Below are positions 1 through 5,701 of a stretch of DNA of 16,783 nt, piece by piece. A model generated the notes under the pieces. It made no database searches, had not been told where the DNA came from, and was given only the letters and a program-made list of their open reading frames with translations. Numbering within the stretch: position 1 is the stretch's first letter; each line of letters starts with the position of its first letter. Origin of the DNA: JAURVT01 sp049059935. GTDB taxonomy: Bacteria; Actinomycetota; Actinomycetes; Propionibacteriales; Nocardioidaceae. Location of the stretch: NCBI RefSeq assembly GCF_049059935.1, contig NZ_JBMGQR010000084.1, forward strand, positions 1 to 16,783, in the 5' to 3' direction. Made by a program: the position numbers and the translations under genes.

Positions 1-101
1 ACCCACCGCACGCTGGTGGTGCGGGGCGACCCGTGCACCACCTCCACGCCCGCCCGTCGGAACGAGGGGGTCGCCAGCACCTCGGCCAGGGTGAACAGCA
101 T
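1..101 (-). CDS. PucR-family transcriptional regulator, N-terminal fragment (runs off the window)
   Basis: Only the first 33 or so codons lie in the window; the rest continues beyond base 1. The visible protein begins MLFTLAEVLATPSFRRAGVE and continues VVHGSPRTTSVRWV. This fits the start of the PucR N-terminal domain, where a 'tv.dlL..p.l.ga.vvaG....' pattern is followed by a V-RWVH segment. PucR-type proteins are regulators of purine and other nitrogen catabolism with a C-terminal helix-turn-helix. The gene diverges from the cytosine deaminase/permease operon, so I infer that it controls that operon. There is no clear Shine-Dalgarno before the ATG. A TTGACA (136..131) and a -10-like CAGACT (113..108) sit so close that the message may start at or next to the ATG. 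The family call rests on a short stretch and is good but not certain. Confidence 0.68.
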   Translation of the reverse strand, partial: MLFTLAEVLATPSFRRAGVEVVHGSPRTTSVRW

Positions 102-107
102 GGCCGC

Positions 108-136
108 AGTCTGGGCACCCGGCGACAGGCTGTCAA
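108..136 (-). promoter_or_regulatory. Candidate promoter of the pucR-like gene with overlapping palindrome
   Basis: On the minus strand a perfect TTGACA (136..131) is followed after 17 bases by CAGACT (113..108), which matches the key A2 and T6 of a -10 box. The ATG begins 6 bases further on. An 11-base palindrome, GACAG-g-CTGTC (124..134), overlaps the -35 and is a possible operator for autoregulation. The promoter call is by pattern only. Confidence 0.45.
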
Positions 137-246
137 CGACATGACGGCGGTGGTGGGTCACTGTGTCCCTTGTCGTCAGCCCGTCGCCCCTGGTTCGGTG
201 GCACCACGCCGGCCACCCGACCAGTCGCGACCACCCAGGAGCAGCC

Positions 247-726
247 ATGACCACGTCCTCGGCACCACCGGAGCAGGACCACGACCGCGTCTTCCTCGAC
301 CTCGCGCTCGAGCAGGCCAGGATCGGCTGGGACGAGGGCGGCGTCCCGATCGGCGCCGCGCTGGTGCACCGCGGCGAGGTGCTCGCCGTCGGTCGCAACC
401 GCCGCGTCCAGCTCGGCTCCCCGATCCGTCACGGCGAGACCGACTGCATCGACAACGCGGGCCGCCTGCCCGCGTCGGTCTACCGGGCGAGCACGCTCTA
501 CACGACCCTGTCGCCGTGCTTCATGTGCGCGGGCACGGCGCTGCTGTACGACGTCCCGCGCATCGTCGTGGGCGAGAACCGCACGTTCGAGGCCTCCGAG
601 ACGCTGCTCCGCTCGCACGGCGTGCAGGTCGACGTGCTCGACGACCCGCAGTGCCGGGCGCTGATGCAGCAGATGATCGCCGAGCGTCCCGGCATCTGGT
701 TCGAGGACATCGGGGAGGAGGGATGA
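247..726 (+). CDS. Cytosine deaminase, yeast FCY1 type (nucleoside/cytidine deaminase fold)
   Basis: A 159-residue zinc hydrolase predicted to convert cytosine to uracil and ammonia in the cytoplasm. The zinc/catalytic motif HGE is at residues 62-64 and the PCFMC motif places Cys at 91 and 94. Yeast cytosine deaminase uses the same residue numbers (His62, Glu64, Cys91, Cys94). The segments YTTLSPC and VVGENRTF and the ending IWFEDIGE also resemble the yeast enzyme, so cytosine is a better substrate guess than guanine or tRNA adenosine. The ATG is chosen because AGGAG (238-242) lies 4 bases upstream; the frame is open further upstream but has no ribosome site there. The stop overlaps the next gene's start (ATGA at 723-726), indicating translational coupling to the permease. 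It is unrelated to the larger amidohydrolase-type CodA of E. coli. Confidence 0.9.
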   Translation: MTTSSAPPEQDHDRVFLDLALEQARIGWDEGGVPIGAALVHRGEVLAVGRNRRVQLGSPIRHGETDCIDNAGRLPASVYRASTLYTTLSPCFMCAGTALLYDVPRIVVGENRTFEASETLLRSHGVQVDVLDDPQCRALMQQMIAERPGIWFEDIGEEG

Positions 727-2030
727 CCGCCGACCCGCGCACGTCCCCCGAGCTGGGCGCGGGCTCGCCCGTCGACCCGGACTACCCCGTCACCCCCGTG
801 CCGCCGCACGCCCGCAAGTCGCTCGTCGCGCTGCTGTTCGTCCTGTGCGGGTTCACCGTCTTCACCCCGACGATGCTCGCCGGCGCGGCCCTCGCACCGA
901 ACTTCACCGTCGCCGGGCTGCTCGGCGTCATCGCCGCGGGGTCGCTCATCCTCGGCACCTACGTGGCCGTCATGGGCTGGGTCGGGTCGCGCACGCGTCT
1001 GACCACGGTCGTGATGGCGCGCTACGGGTTCGGCATGCGCGGCGCCAAGCTCGCGTCGCTGCTGCTCGGCGGCACCCAGATCGGCTGGTACGGCGTCACC
1101 ATCGGGACGATCGGCGACCTCACCGCCGTCGCGACCGGCTGGGACTCCTTCGCCGCGCGCGCCACGATCATGGTCGTCACGAGCGCGCTGATGTGCGCCA
1201 CGGCCTGCTACGGCTTCCGCGGCATGGCGCTGGCGTCGATGGTCTCGACCCCGCTCATCGTGGTGCTCGCGTTCTGGGTGCTCTCGCGCTCCCTGGACGA
1301 GGTGGGCGGCTGGTCGGGCTTCGCGGCGATCGAGCCGTCGGGGACCCTGGCGACGTCGGTCGCGATCACCACCGTCGTCGGCACCTTCATCTCCGCCGGC
1401 ACCCAGGCGCCGAACTGGACGAGGTTCGCCCGCACCGGGACGCAGGCGGTCTGGGCGTGCGTCGCGGCGTTCGTCCTCGGCAACGGGCTGATGATCTTCT
1501 TCGGCGCGGTCGGGGCGCTGACGTTCCAGCAGGCCGACTTCGTCCTGGTGCTCTACAACCTCGGCCTGGTGGGCTGGGGCCTGGTGCTCCTGTTCGGCAA
1601 CCTGTGGACGAGCAACGCCGACACCGCGTACGCGTTCGGGGTGGCGGGGGCCGAGCTGTTCGAGCGGCCCACCAAGACGCCGTTCGTCATCGGCGGCACG
1701 GTGATCGGCACCGTCCTCGCGCTGGCGGGCGTGCAGAACCACCTGATCACCTACCTCGGCCTGCTGGGCACGTTCATCCCGCCGCTGGGCGGCGTCATCA
1801 TCGGCGACTTCCTCGCCCGCTGGCGCGGCGGCATCCCGACGCGCGACGCCTACACGCCGCCGCTCGTGCGGTGGGAGAACCTCGGCGTGTACGCCGTCGC
1901 CGGCTTCGCGGCCTGGGCCACCGGCGAGATCGGCTGGGGCATCCCGCCGCTCACCGGCGTCCTGCTGGCGGTCGTCCTCACCGTCGCGGTGGCCCGCCTG
2001 CGCCGTCAGCAGGACATGCTGCCCGTCTGA
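723..2030 (+). CDS. Cytosine/purine permease, NCS1 family (CodB-like)
   Basis: A 435-residue integral membrane protein with about 12 hydrophobic segments, the usual length for NCS1 nucleobase:cation symporters. Family-typical pieces include GGTQIGWYGV (around residue 115), TQAPNWTRFAR (about 226-236) and LWTSNADTAYAFGVAG (about 293-308). It starts within the deaminase stop codon and has a purine-rich GGGAGGAGG just before the ATG. Uptake of cytosine, feeding the co-transcribed deaminase, is the natural role; exact specificity (cytosine versus hydroxymethylpyrimidine, allantoin or purines) is inferred from context. The soluble N-terminus of about 30 residues is proline-rich. Transcription ends into a strong inverted repeat shared with the convergent HNH gene. 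Confidence 0.9.
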   Translation: MTADPRTSPELGAGSPVDPDYPVTPVPPHARKSLVALLFVLCGFTVFTPTMLAGAALAPNFTVAGLLGVIAAGSLILGTYVAVMGWVGSRTRLTTVVMARYGFGMRGAKLASLLLGGTQIGWYGVTIGTIGDLTAVATGWDSFAARATIMVVTSALMCATACYGFRGMALASMVSTPLIVVLAFWVLSRSLDEVGGWSGFAAIEPSGTLATSVAITTVVGTFISAGTQAPNWTRFARTGTQAVWACVAAFVLGNGLMIFFGAVGALTFQQADFVLVLYNLGLVGWGLVLLFGNLWTSNADTAYAFGVAGAELFERPTKTPFVIGGTVIGTVLALAGVQNHLITYLGLLGTFIPPLGGVIIGDFLARWRGGIPTRDAYTPPLVRWENLGVYAVAGFAAWATGEIGWGIPPLTGVLLAVVLTVAVARLRRQQDMLPV

Positions 2031-2037
2031 CGTCCCT

Positions 2038-2111
2038 CCCGTCCGCGATCCGACGGGTTCGCGGGGTTCCCGGCGACGAGAACCCCGACAACCCATCGGA
2101 TCGCGGACGGG
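2038..2111. terminator. Long inverted repeat, bidirectional terminator between convergent genes
   Basis: Two 32-base arms (2038-2069 and 2080-2111) match at 29 of 32 positions around a 10-base loop. The outer part of the arm reads CCCGTCCGCGATCCGACGGG and ends in GGGGTTC. It occupies the gap between the permease stop and the convergent HNH stop, so it can terminate both transcripts. There is no T-run, as is common in very GC-rich hosts. Its GCGATCCG core recurs in the inverted repeat at 4102-4200. Confidence 0.75.
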
Positions 2112-2130
2112 GGCGTCGCGGCGGCGGGCG

Positions 2131-2595
2131 TCAGCGGAGCAGGAGGATGCCGCGGGGCGGGCCGGGGACGACGCGCAGGCGCATGCCGGCCTCGGCGGGC
2201 GTCCGGTCGGCCTTGCGGTGGTTGCACCGTACGCACGCCGCGACGGCGTTCTCCCAGGTGAGCAGGCCGCCGCGCGAGCGCGGGACGACGTGGTCGACGG
2301 TCTCGGCCTGCCCGCCGCAGTAGGCGCAGGCGCCGTCGCGGGCCTTGACCGCGGTCTTGGTGCAGATCGGGTTGCGCCGGTGCACCCACTTCATCACCAC
2401 GTAGCGGACGAGCCGCAGCACCTTGGGCCGCGGGAAGTCGCCGAACATCTGCTCGGCGTGGGCCTCCTCGACGACGGCCACCTGCCGGACGAGCATCCGG
2501 ATCGCGTGGCGCAGGGACACCCGCTGCAGGGGCTCGTAGCTCGCGTTGAGCACGAGAACGTGTGCGTCCATCGGCCTGTCCGTCTCTCTCGGCAT
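2131..2595 (-). CDS. HNH endonuclease family protein
   Basis: A 154-residue protein with a complete zinc-HNH module near the C-terminus: CAYC (C90, C93), the DH of VDHVVPRSRGG (D101, H102), Asn117, then CVRC-NH (C121, C124, H126). The N-terminal part (HVLVLNASYEPLQRVSLRHA) is typical of the common actinobacterial 150-170-residue stand-alone HNH proteins. The family nicks or cuts nucleic acid, but the cellular substrate of this subgroup is unknown. Two starts are possible. The ATG at 2595 has a -10-like TACGCT just upstream and could be leaderless. The ATG at 2571 gives the more usual N-terminus MDAHVLVLNASYEPL and has GGACAGG a few bases upstream. It follows rtcB on the same strand, but a strong hairpin separates them, so an independent transcript is likely. 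Confidence 0.88.
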   Translation of the reverse strand: MPRETDRPMDAHVLVLNASYEPLQRVSLRHAIRMLVRQVAVVEEAHAEQMFGDFPRPKVLRLVRYVVMKWVHRRNPICTKTAVKARDGACAYCGGQAETVDHVVPRSRGGLLTWENAVAACVRCNHRKADRTPAEAGMRLRVVPGPPRGILLLR

Positions 2596-2605
2596 GGTCA
2601 GCGTA
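2596..2605 (-). promoter_or_regulatory. Candidate -10 element of the HNH gene
   Basis: TACGCT on the minus strand (2605..2600) fits TANNNT and ends 4 bases before the upstream ATG at 2595. This puts the transcript start inside or next to that codon. The -35 region falls within the hairpin at 2606-2651. Pattern only. Confidence 0.35.
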
Positions 2606-2651
2606 CCCGCGTCCGCCCCGCCGTCGCCTGCAACGACGGGGCGGACACGGG
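2606..2651. terminator. GC-rich hairpin between rtcB and the HNH gene
   Basis: CCCG-c-GTCCGCCCC on the left pairs with GGGGCGGAC-a-CGGG on the right; inner CGTCG/CGACG pairing is also possible. It lies about 25 bases after the rtcB stop, in the position of a terminator. It abuts the HNH -10-like box, so it may also influence that promoter. No T-run follows it. Confidence 0.55.
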
Positions 2652-2675
2652 GTGTTCACCTGATCGACTCCCACC

Positions 2676-3890
2676 TCAGCCCTTGACGCACAGGACCTGC
2701 TTGAGGTGGGCGACGACCTCGACGAGGTCACGCTGGGCGGCGATCACCGCGTCGATGTCCTTGTAGGCCGCGGGGATCTCGTCGACGACGCCCGCGTCCT
2801 TGCGCGACTCCACGCCCCGCGTCTGCGCCACCAGGTCGTCGACGGTGAACCGCTTGCGGGCCTGGTTGCGCGACATCCGGCGGCCCGCCCCGTGGGACGC
2901 GGACCAGAAGGACGCCGGGTTGCCCAGCCCGCGCACGACGTACGACCCGGTGCCCATCGACCCCGGGATCAGGCCGAGGTCGCCGAGACCGGCGCGGATC
3001 GCGCCCTTGCGTGTCACGAGCATCTCCTCGCCGTCGATCGTCTCGGTGTCCACGTAGTTGTGGTGGCACGAGATCGGCTCGTCGAAGGCGACGTCCGCGC
3101 CGCGCGCGCCGAACCACGCCGCCACCTCCCGCGTGACCAGCCCGAGCATCACCGCACGCGAGCGCGCGGCGTAGTCCTGCGCCCAGGTGAGGTCGCGCCG
3201 GTAGGCGTCCATCTCCGGCGTGCCGGCGAGGAACACCGCGAGGTCGCGGTCGGGCAGGTCGGCGTTGTGCGGCAGGTCCCGCGCGATCGCCATGTGGCGC
3301 TGCGCGAGCTGGTTGCCGATGCCGCGCGAGCCCGAGTGCAGCATCACCCAGACGGCGCCGTCGTCGTCCAGGCAGATCTCGAGGAAGTGGTTGCCCCCGC
3401 CGAGCGAGCCCATCTGCGACACCGCCTTGGCCCGCATCGACTGCACGCCGTCGTGGAGCGAGGTGAACGTCGACCAGAACCCGTCCCACCCCGACCCGAC
3501 GCCCAGACGCGCGACGTCGACCGGGTCGGCGTGACCGTGGAACCCCACCGGGATCGTGTCCTCGAGACGCCCGCGCAGGGGACCGAGGTCGTCCGGCAGG
3601 TCCTCGGCGCGCAGCGACGTGCGCACGCCCTCCATGCCGCACCCGATGTCGACGCCCACCGCCGCCGGCGACACGGCCCGGCGCATCGCGATCACCGACC
3701 CGACGGTCGCGCCCTTGCCGAGGTGCACGTCGGGCATGACGCGCAGCCCGTGCACCCACGGGGTGGACGCGATGTGGCGCAGCTGCTCGAGCGCGGCGGG
3801 CTCGATCTCGTCCTCGCGCGCCCACATCCAGGTGTCGGCGCGGGCTCCGGACAGGGGGACCGGGAACGTCCCGGTCGTGGTGGTCTCCAT
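2676..3890 (-). CDS. rtcB: RtcB-family RNA ligase (GTP- and Mn2+-dependent)
   Basis: A 404-residue protein, close to the length of E. coli RtcB. RtcB joins RNA 3'-phosphate or 2',3'-cyclic phosphate ends to 5'-OH ends in RNA repair or tRNA splicing, through a guanylated histidine. All active-site landmarks are present: MPDVHLGKGATVGSV (about 52-66), DIGCG with Asp81 and metal Cys84, GGGNHFLE with Asn167/His168, LHSGSRGIGNQ with His185, HHNYV with His276/277, GSMGTGSYVVRG (310-321), and SASHGAGRRMSR, whose His333 matches the guanylated histidine. The ATG at 3890 is chosen over the longer frame because AGAAGGA (3900..3894) lies just upstream. No archease or RtcA gene is adjacent. A translated, structured leader (3891-4062) precedes it. 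Confidence 0.93.
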   Translation of the reverse strand: METTTTGTFPVPLSGARADTWMWAREDEIEPAALEQLRHIASTPWVHGLRVMPDVHLGKGATVGSVIAMRRAVSPAAVGVDIGCGMEGVRTSLRAEDLPDDLGPLRGRLEDTIPVGFHGHADPVDVARLGVGSGWDGFWSTFTSLHDGVQSMRAKAVSQMGSLGGGNHFLEICLDDDGAVWVMLHSGSRGIGNQLAQRHMAIARDLPHNADLPDRDLAVFLAGTPEMDAYRRDLTWAQDYAARSRAVMLGLVTREVAAWFGARGADVAFDEPISCHHNYVDTETIDGEEMLVTRKGAIRAGLGDLGLIPGSMGTGSYVVRGLGNPASFWSASHGAGRRMSRNQARKRFTVDDLVAQTRGVESRKDAGVVDEIPAAYKDIDAVIAAQRDLVEVVAHLKQVLCVKG

Positions 3891-3897
3891 GGTTCCT

Positions 3898-3927
3898 TCT
3901 CGTGTCGGCGTGCCGGGACCCACGAGA
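3898..3927 (-). promoter_or_regulatory. Leader hairpin C next to the rtcB ribosome binding site
   Basis: On the minus-strand RNA, TCTCGTG (3927..3921) pairs perfectly with CACGAGA (3904..3898) around a 16-base loop. The 3' arm overlaps the first bases of the AGAAGGA ribosome binding site (3900..3894), so folding could limit rtcB translation. The pairing is seen in the sequence; the regulatory role is inferred. Confidence 0.5.
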
Positions 3928-3932
3928 CGGCG

Positions 3933-3962
3933 AGAGCCGCCCCGGTGTCCCGGGACGGCTCT
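3933..3962 (-). promoter_or_regulatory. Leader hairpin B upstream of rtcB
   Basis: On the minus strand AGAGCCGTCCC (3962..3952) pairs with GGGGCGGCTCT (3943..3933): 11 pairs including one G-U, around an 8-base loop. It stands between the leader ORF stop and the rtcB ribosome-site hairpin, as an attenuator would. It has no U-run after it. Confidence 0.5.
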
Positions 3963-3984
3963 GGTGTGGACGTGCGTCGGCGCG

Positions 3985-4056
3985 TCAGAGGTCGCTCGGG
4001 TGCGTCAGGTGCTGGTCGCACCTGACCGACTCGTACAGACCTCTGCGCATCGACAT
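3985..4056 (-). CDS. Short upstream ORF (23 codons) in the rtcB leader, possible leader peptide
   Basis: Too short for usual gene finding. The peptide begins MSMRRGLYES, continues VRCDQ and ends HLTHPSDL before TGA. Of 22 codons after the first ATG, 20 end in G or C, as in the real genes here. The two exceptions, AGA and GGT, lie in the base-paired arm at 4045..4038. GAGGA sits directly before the first ATG and at a better distance (7 bases) from the second, in-frame ATG at 4050. The frame is also open upstream, with GTG codons but no ribosome site. A -10-like TACGGT (4068..4063) ends 6 bases before the first ATG. The stop lies at the end of the outer hairpin arm, so translation through the ORF would unfold hairpin A. 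I do not recognise the peptide from any known leader family. Confidence 0.5.
   Translation of the reverse strand: MSMRRGLYESVRCDQHLTHPSDL
3986..4045 (-). promoter_or_regulatory. Nested leader hairpin A overlapping the upstream ORF
   Basis: The outer stem is an 8-base perfect pairing (CAGAGGTC at 4045..4038 with GACCTCTG at 3993..3986). The inner stem is a 9-base perfect pairing (GTCAGGTGC at 4026..4018 with GCACCTGAC at 4012..4004) closed by a 5-base loop. Both stems lie inside the upstream ORF coding sequence. A ribosome on that ORF would control whether they form. Confidence 0.6.
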
Positions 4057-4068
4057 GTCCTCACCGTA
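4057..4068 (-). promoter_or_regulatory. Candidate -10 of the rtcB leader transcript
   Basis: TACGGT (4068..4063, minus strand) fits TANNNT and lies 6 bases before the upstream-ORF ATG, the spacing repeated at other genes in this window. No convincing -35 was found. Confidence 0.35.
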
Positions 4069-4101
4069 GGCGGGCCCCACCACGACCCGCCACACGTTTT
4101 T

Positions 4102-4200
4102 CCCACCCCGCGATCCGCCGATCCGCGGCTACCAGTCCGGCGATCCGCGTCGCGTGGACCGACGGATCGGCGCGCGGGGATCGGCGGATCGCTGGGTGGG
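4102..4200. terminator. Large two-tier inverted repeat after the PEBP-like gene
   Basis: The outer arms at 4102-4127 and 4175-4200 match at 24 of 26 bases. Inside, CGGCGATCCG (4138-4147) pairs with CGGATCGGCG (4163-4172) with one mismatch, so a compound cruciform is possible. It begins 5 bases beyond the PEBP-like stop on the minus strand and would terminate that transcript before the rtcB leader. Five copies of a GATCCG/CGGATC core occur here, and the same core is in the repeat at 2038-2111. Confidence 0.65.
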
Positions 4201-4205
4201 TCGGG

Positions 4206-4748
4206 TCAGTGGCCGAAGGTGCCCACGAGGATCGCGCGGGCGAGGGTGTGCGACGAGAGGTTGAAGCCGAGGAACGCGGGGCTGGCGCCGTCGGGGAGGT
4301 CGAGCGACGGGACGTCGACAGCGTGCACGACGACGTAGTAGCGGTGGTCGCCGTGCCCGGGCGGCGGGGCGGCGCCGACGTAGCCAGCGAACCCGGCGTC
4401 GTTGGTGAGGGCCGTGGCGGGCGCGGGGAGGTCGAAGTCCGTGGCGCCGGCGCCGGCGGGCAGCTCGGTGACCGAGGCGGGCAGGTCGGTGACGGCCCAG
4501 TGCCAGAAGCCGCTCGCCGTGGGGGCGCAGGGGTCGTAGACCGTGACGGCGTAGCTCTGCGTGCCCTCGGGCGCGCCGGACCAGCTGAGCTGCGGGCTGC
4601 GGTCCTCGCCGCCGGGCACGCCCATCGCGCCCGAGCGCTGCGGCTCGGCGAGCTGCGCGCCGTCGGTGACGTCGTCGCTGGTGACGGTGAACGACGGCAC
4701 CGGGGCCAGGAGCTCGTAGGGGTTCGGGAACTGGTCGGCGGCGCTCAT
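4206..4748 (-). CDS. YbhB/YbcL-family (Raf kinase inhibitor-like, PEBP) protein
   Basis: A 180-residue single-domain protein. The PEBP signature is visible: SPQLSWSGAPEG (about 51-62) followed by AVTVYDPCAPTASGFWHW (about 67-84), then GDHRYYVVVHAVD in the second half. The usual DPDAP is DPCAP here. Bacterial members are small cytoplasmic proteins whose ligand is unknown. The ATG at 4748 is chosen because AGAGGAC lies about 5 bases upstream; the longer frame adds an arginine-rich, non-family extension. It follows the SCO6745-family gene after 64 bases on the same strand and may share its transcript. It is followed at once by the inverted repeat at 4102-4200. Confidence 0.9.
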   Translation of the reverse strand: MSAADQFPNPYELLAPVPSFTVTSDDVTDGAQLAEPQRSGAMGVPGGEDRSPQLSWSGAPEGTQSYAVTVYDPCAPTASGFWHWAVTDLPASVTELPAGAGATDFDLPAPATALTNDAGFAGYVGAAPPPGHGDHRYYVVVHAVDVPSLDLPDGASPAFLGFNLSSHTLARAILVGTFGH

Positions 4749-4812
4749 GGCGTCCTCTCGTCGGGTGCACGGGTCGCGGCCCAGCCTGCCCGAGCCCCGG
4801 TGGCCCCGCACG

Positions 4813-5664
4813 TCAGCCGCGTGAGGAGATCCAGTCGGGCAGGACGCCGCTCGACAGCGCGGCGTCGCGCAGCGGGCGGCCGAGCTCGGCGACGCGACGG
4901 GTGCCGTCCAGGCCGAGGTGGGCCCAGCCCTCGAGGGCGAGGCGGTCGGTCTCGTCCTCCAGGCCCTGACGGAAGGTGCGGCCCTCGTCGGTGAGCGCGT
5001 CGCCGGCGACCAGGCCGCGCCCGGTCAGCCGGTCGACGGCGGCCGTCCACTCCTCGTCGGACCAGCCGCGCGTGGAGCGGACGAAGTCGGTGTTGCCCGA
5101 GAACAGCCCGCCGAGCACGAGCGACTCGACCGGGTCGAGGCCGGCGCGGAGCAGCAGCGCGACATGGCCGTCGCCGCGGTGCTCGCGGATCAAGGTGGCC
5201 GCGTGCCACAGGGCCAGGCGGGGGTCGTCGGGCCACTCGAGCCCGGCGTGCGCGGCGTGCAGCGGACGGCCGGGCGTGGTGAGCCCGGAGCAGACGGTGC
5301 GCGCGAGGTCGAGCAGCTCGGAGACGTCGGGCGTGCCGATCGCCTTGTCGAGCACCACCTGCATGCCGTCGCGGCGGGCCTGCTGCACCCGCGCGGGTGA
5401 GGCGACGTCCCACGACGCGGGCAGCGCCTTCTCGTGCAGCCAGGGCGCGAAGACGTAGAAGGTGGCGATCGGCACCTGCGGACCCACCGGCCCGAACGCC
5501 GCGGACCGTGCCGCGAAGTAGCTCAGCCGCGGGTGCAGGCCGAGCGCGACGTACGACTCGCGGACGTCGTCGGCGAAGTAGCCGAGCACGTGCAGCGACT
5601 CCAGCGCCCCCCACGCGCGTCGGGACCAGGTGAGCAGCTCGGCGTCGGCCGAAGGAGCAGGCAT
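4813..5664 (-). CDS. SCO6745-family protein (SalK-like, helical winged-helix-like, function unknown)
   Basis: A 283-residue soluble protein matching the actinobacterial SCO6745 family as I know it: an opening LESLHVLGYFADDVRESYVALGL, then SYFAARSAAFGPVGPQV-ATFYVFAP (about 48-73), DPRLALWHAATLIREHRGDGHVALLL (about 146-171), and RGWSDEEWTAAVDRL followed by LTDEGRTFRQGLEDETDRLA near the C-terminus. The last segment resembles a winged-helix wing region. Some members have been named SalK in database entries, but no biochemical role is established. The ATG start has no good Shine-Dalgarno. A -10-like TATCGT (5677..5672) lies 7 bases upstream, so a leaderless transcript is likely. It sits between the esterase and PEBP-like genes on the same strand. 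Confidence 0.87.
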   Translation of the reverse strand: MPAPSADAELLTWSRRAWGALESLHVLGYFADDVRESYVALGLHPRLSYFAARSAAFGPVGPQVPIATFYVFAPWLHEKALPASWDVASPARVQQARRDGMQVVLDKAIGTPDVSELLDLARTVCSGLTTPGRPLHAAHAGLEWPDDPRLALWHAATLIREHRGDGHVALLLRAGLDPVESLVLGGLFSGNTDFVRSTRGWSDEEWTAAVDRLTGRGLVAGDALTDEGRTFRQGLEDETDRLALEGWAHLGLDGTRRVAELGRPLRDAALSSGVLPDWISSRG

Positions 5665-5677
5665 GCCCCGGACGATA
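5665..5677 (-). promoter_or_regulatory. Candidate -10 of a leaderless SCO6745-family transcript
   Basis: TATCGT (minus strand 5677..5672) followed by exactly 7 bases and then ATG puts the expected transcript start on the A of the start codon. No -35 match is evident. Confidence 0.45.
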
Positions 5678-5701
5678 GGTGCCCCTGCCGACGCGCGCCC
5701 G

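Noticed and set aside
33..722. Upstream extension of the permease frame
   Set aside because: It overlaps the deaminase in another frame, and membrane-protein similarity begins only after the ATG at 723.
2706..4025. 439-codon plus-strand frame across rtcB and its leader
   Set aside because: Arg/His/Val-rich shadow of rtcB on the other strand, with no start signal and no recognisable fold.
3904..4062. A tRNA-like or Y-RNA (YrlA-like) gene next to rtcB
   Set aside because: In some bacteria such RNAs adjoin rtcB. I saw no tRNA-type T-loop (GTTCGA), acceptor pairing or CCA end, and a coding explanation of the region fits better.
4097..4101. T-run TTTTT as an intrinsic terminator tail
   Set aside because: It lies on the plus strand with no plus-strand gene ending there. 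On the minus strand it reads as A's, so it cannot be a U-tract for the PEBP-like transcript.
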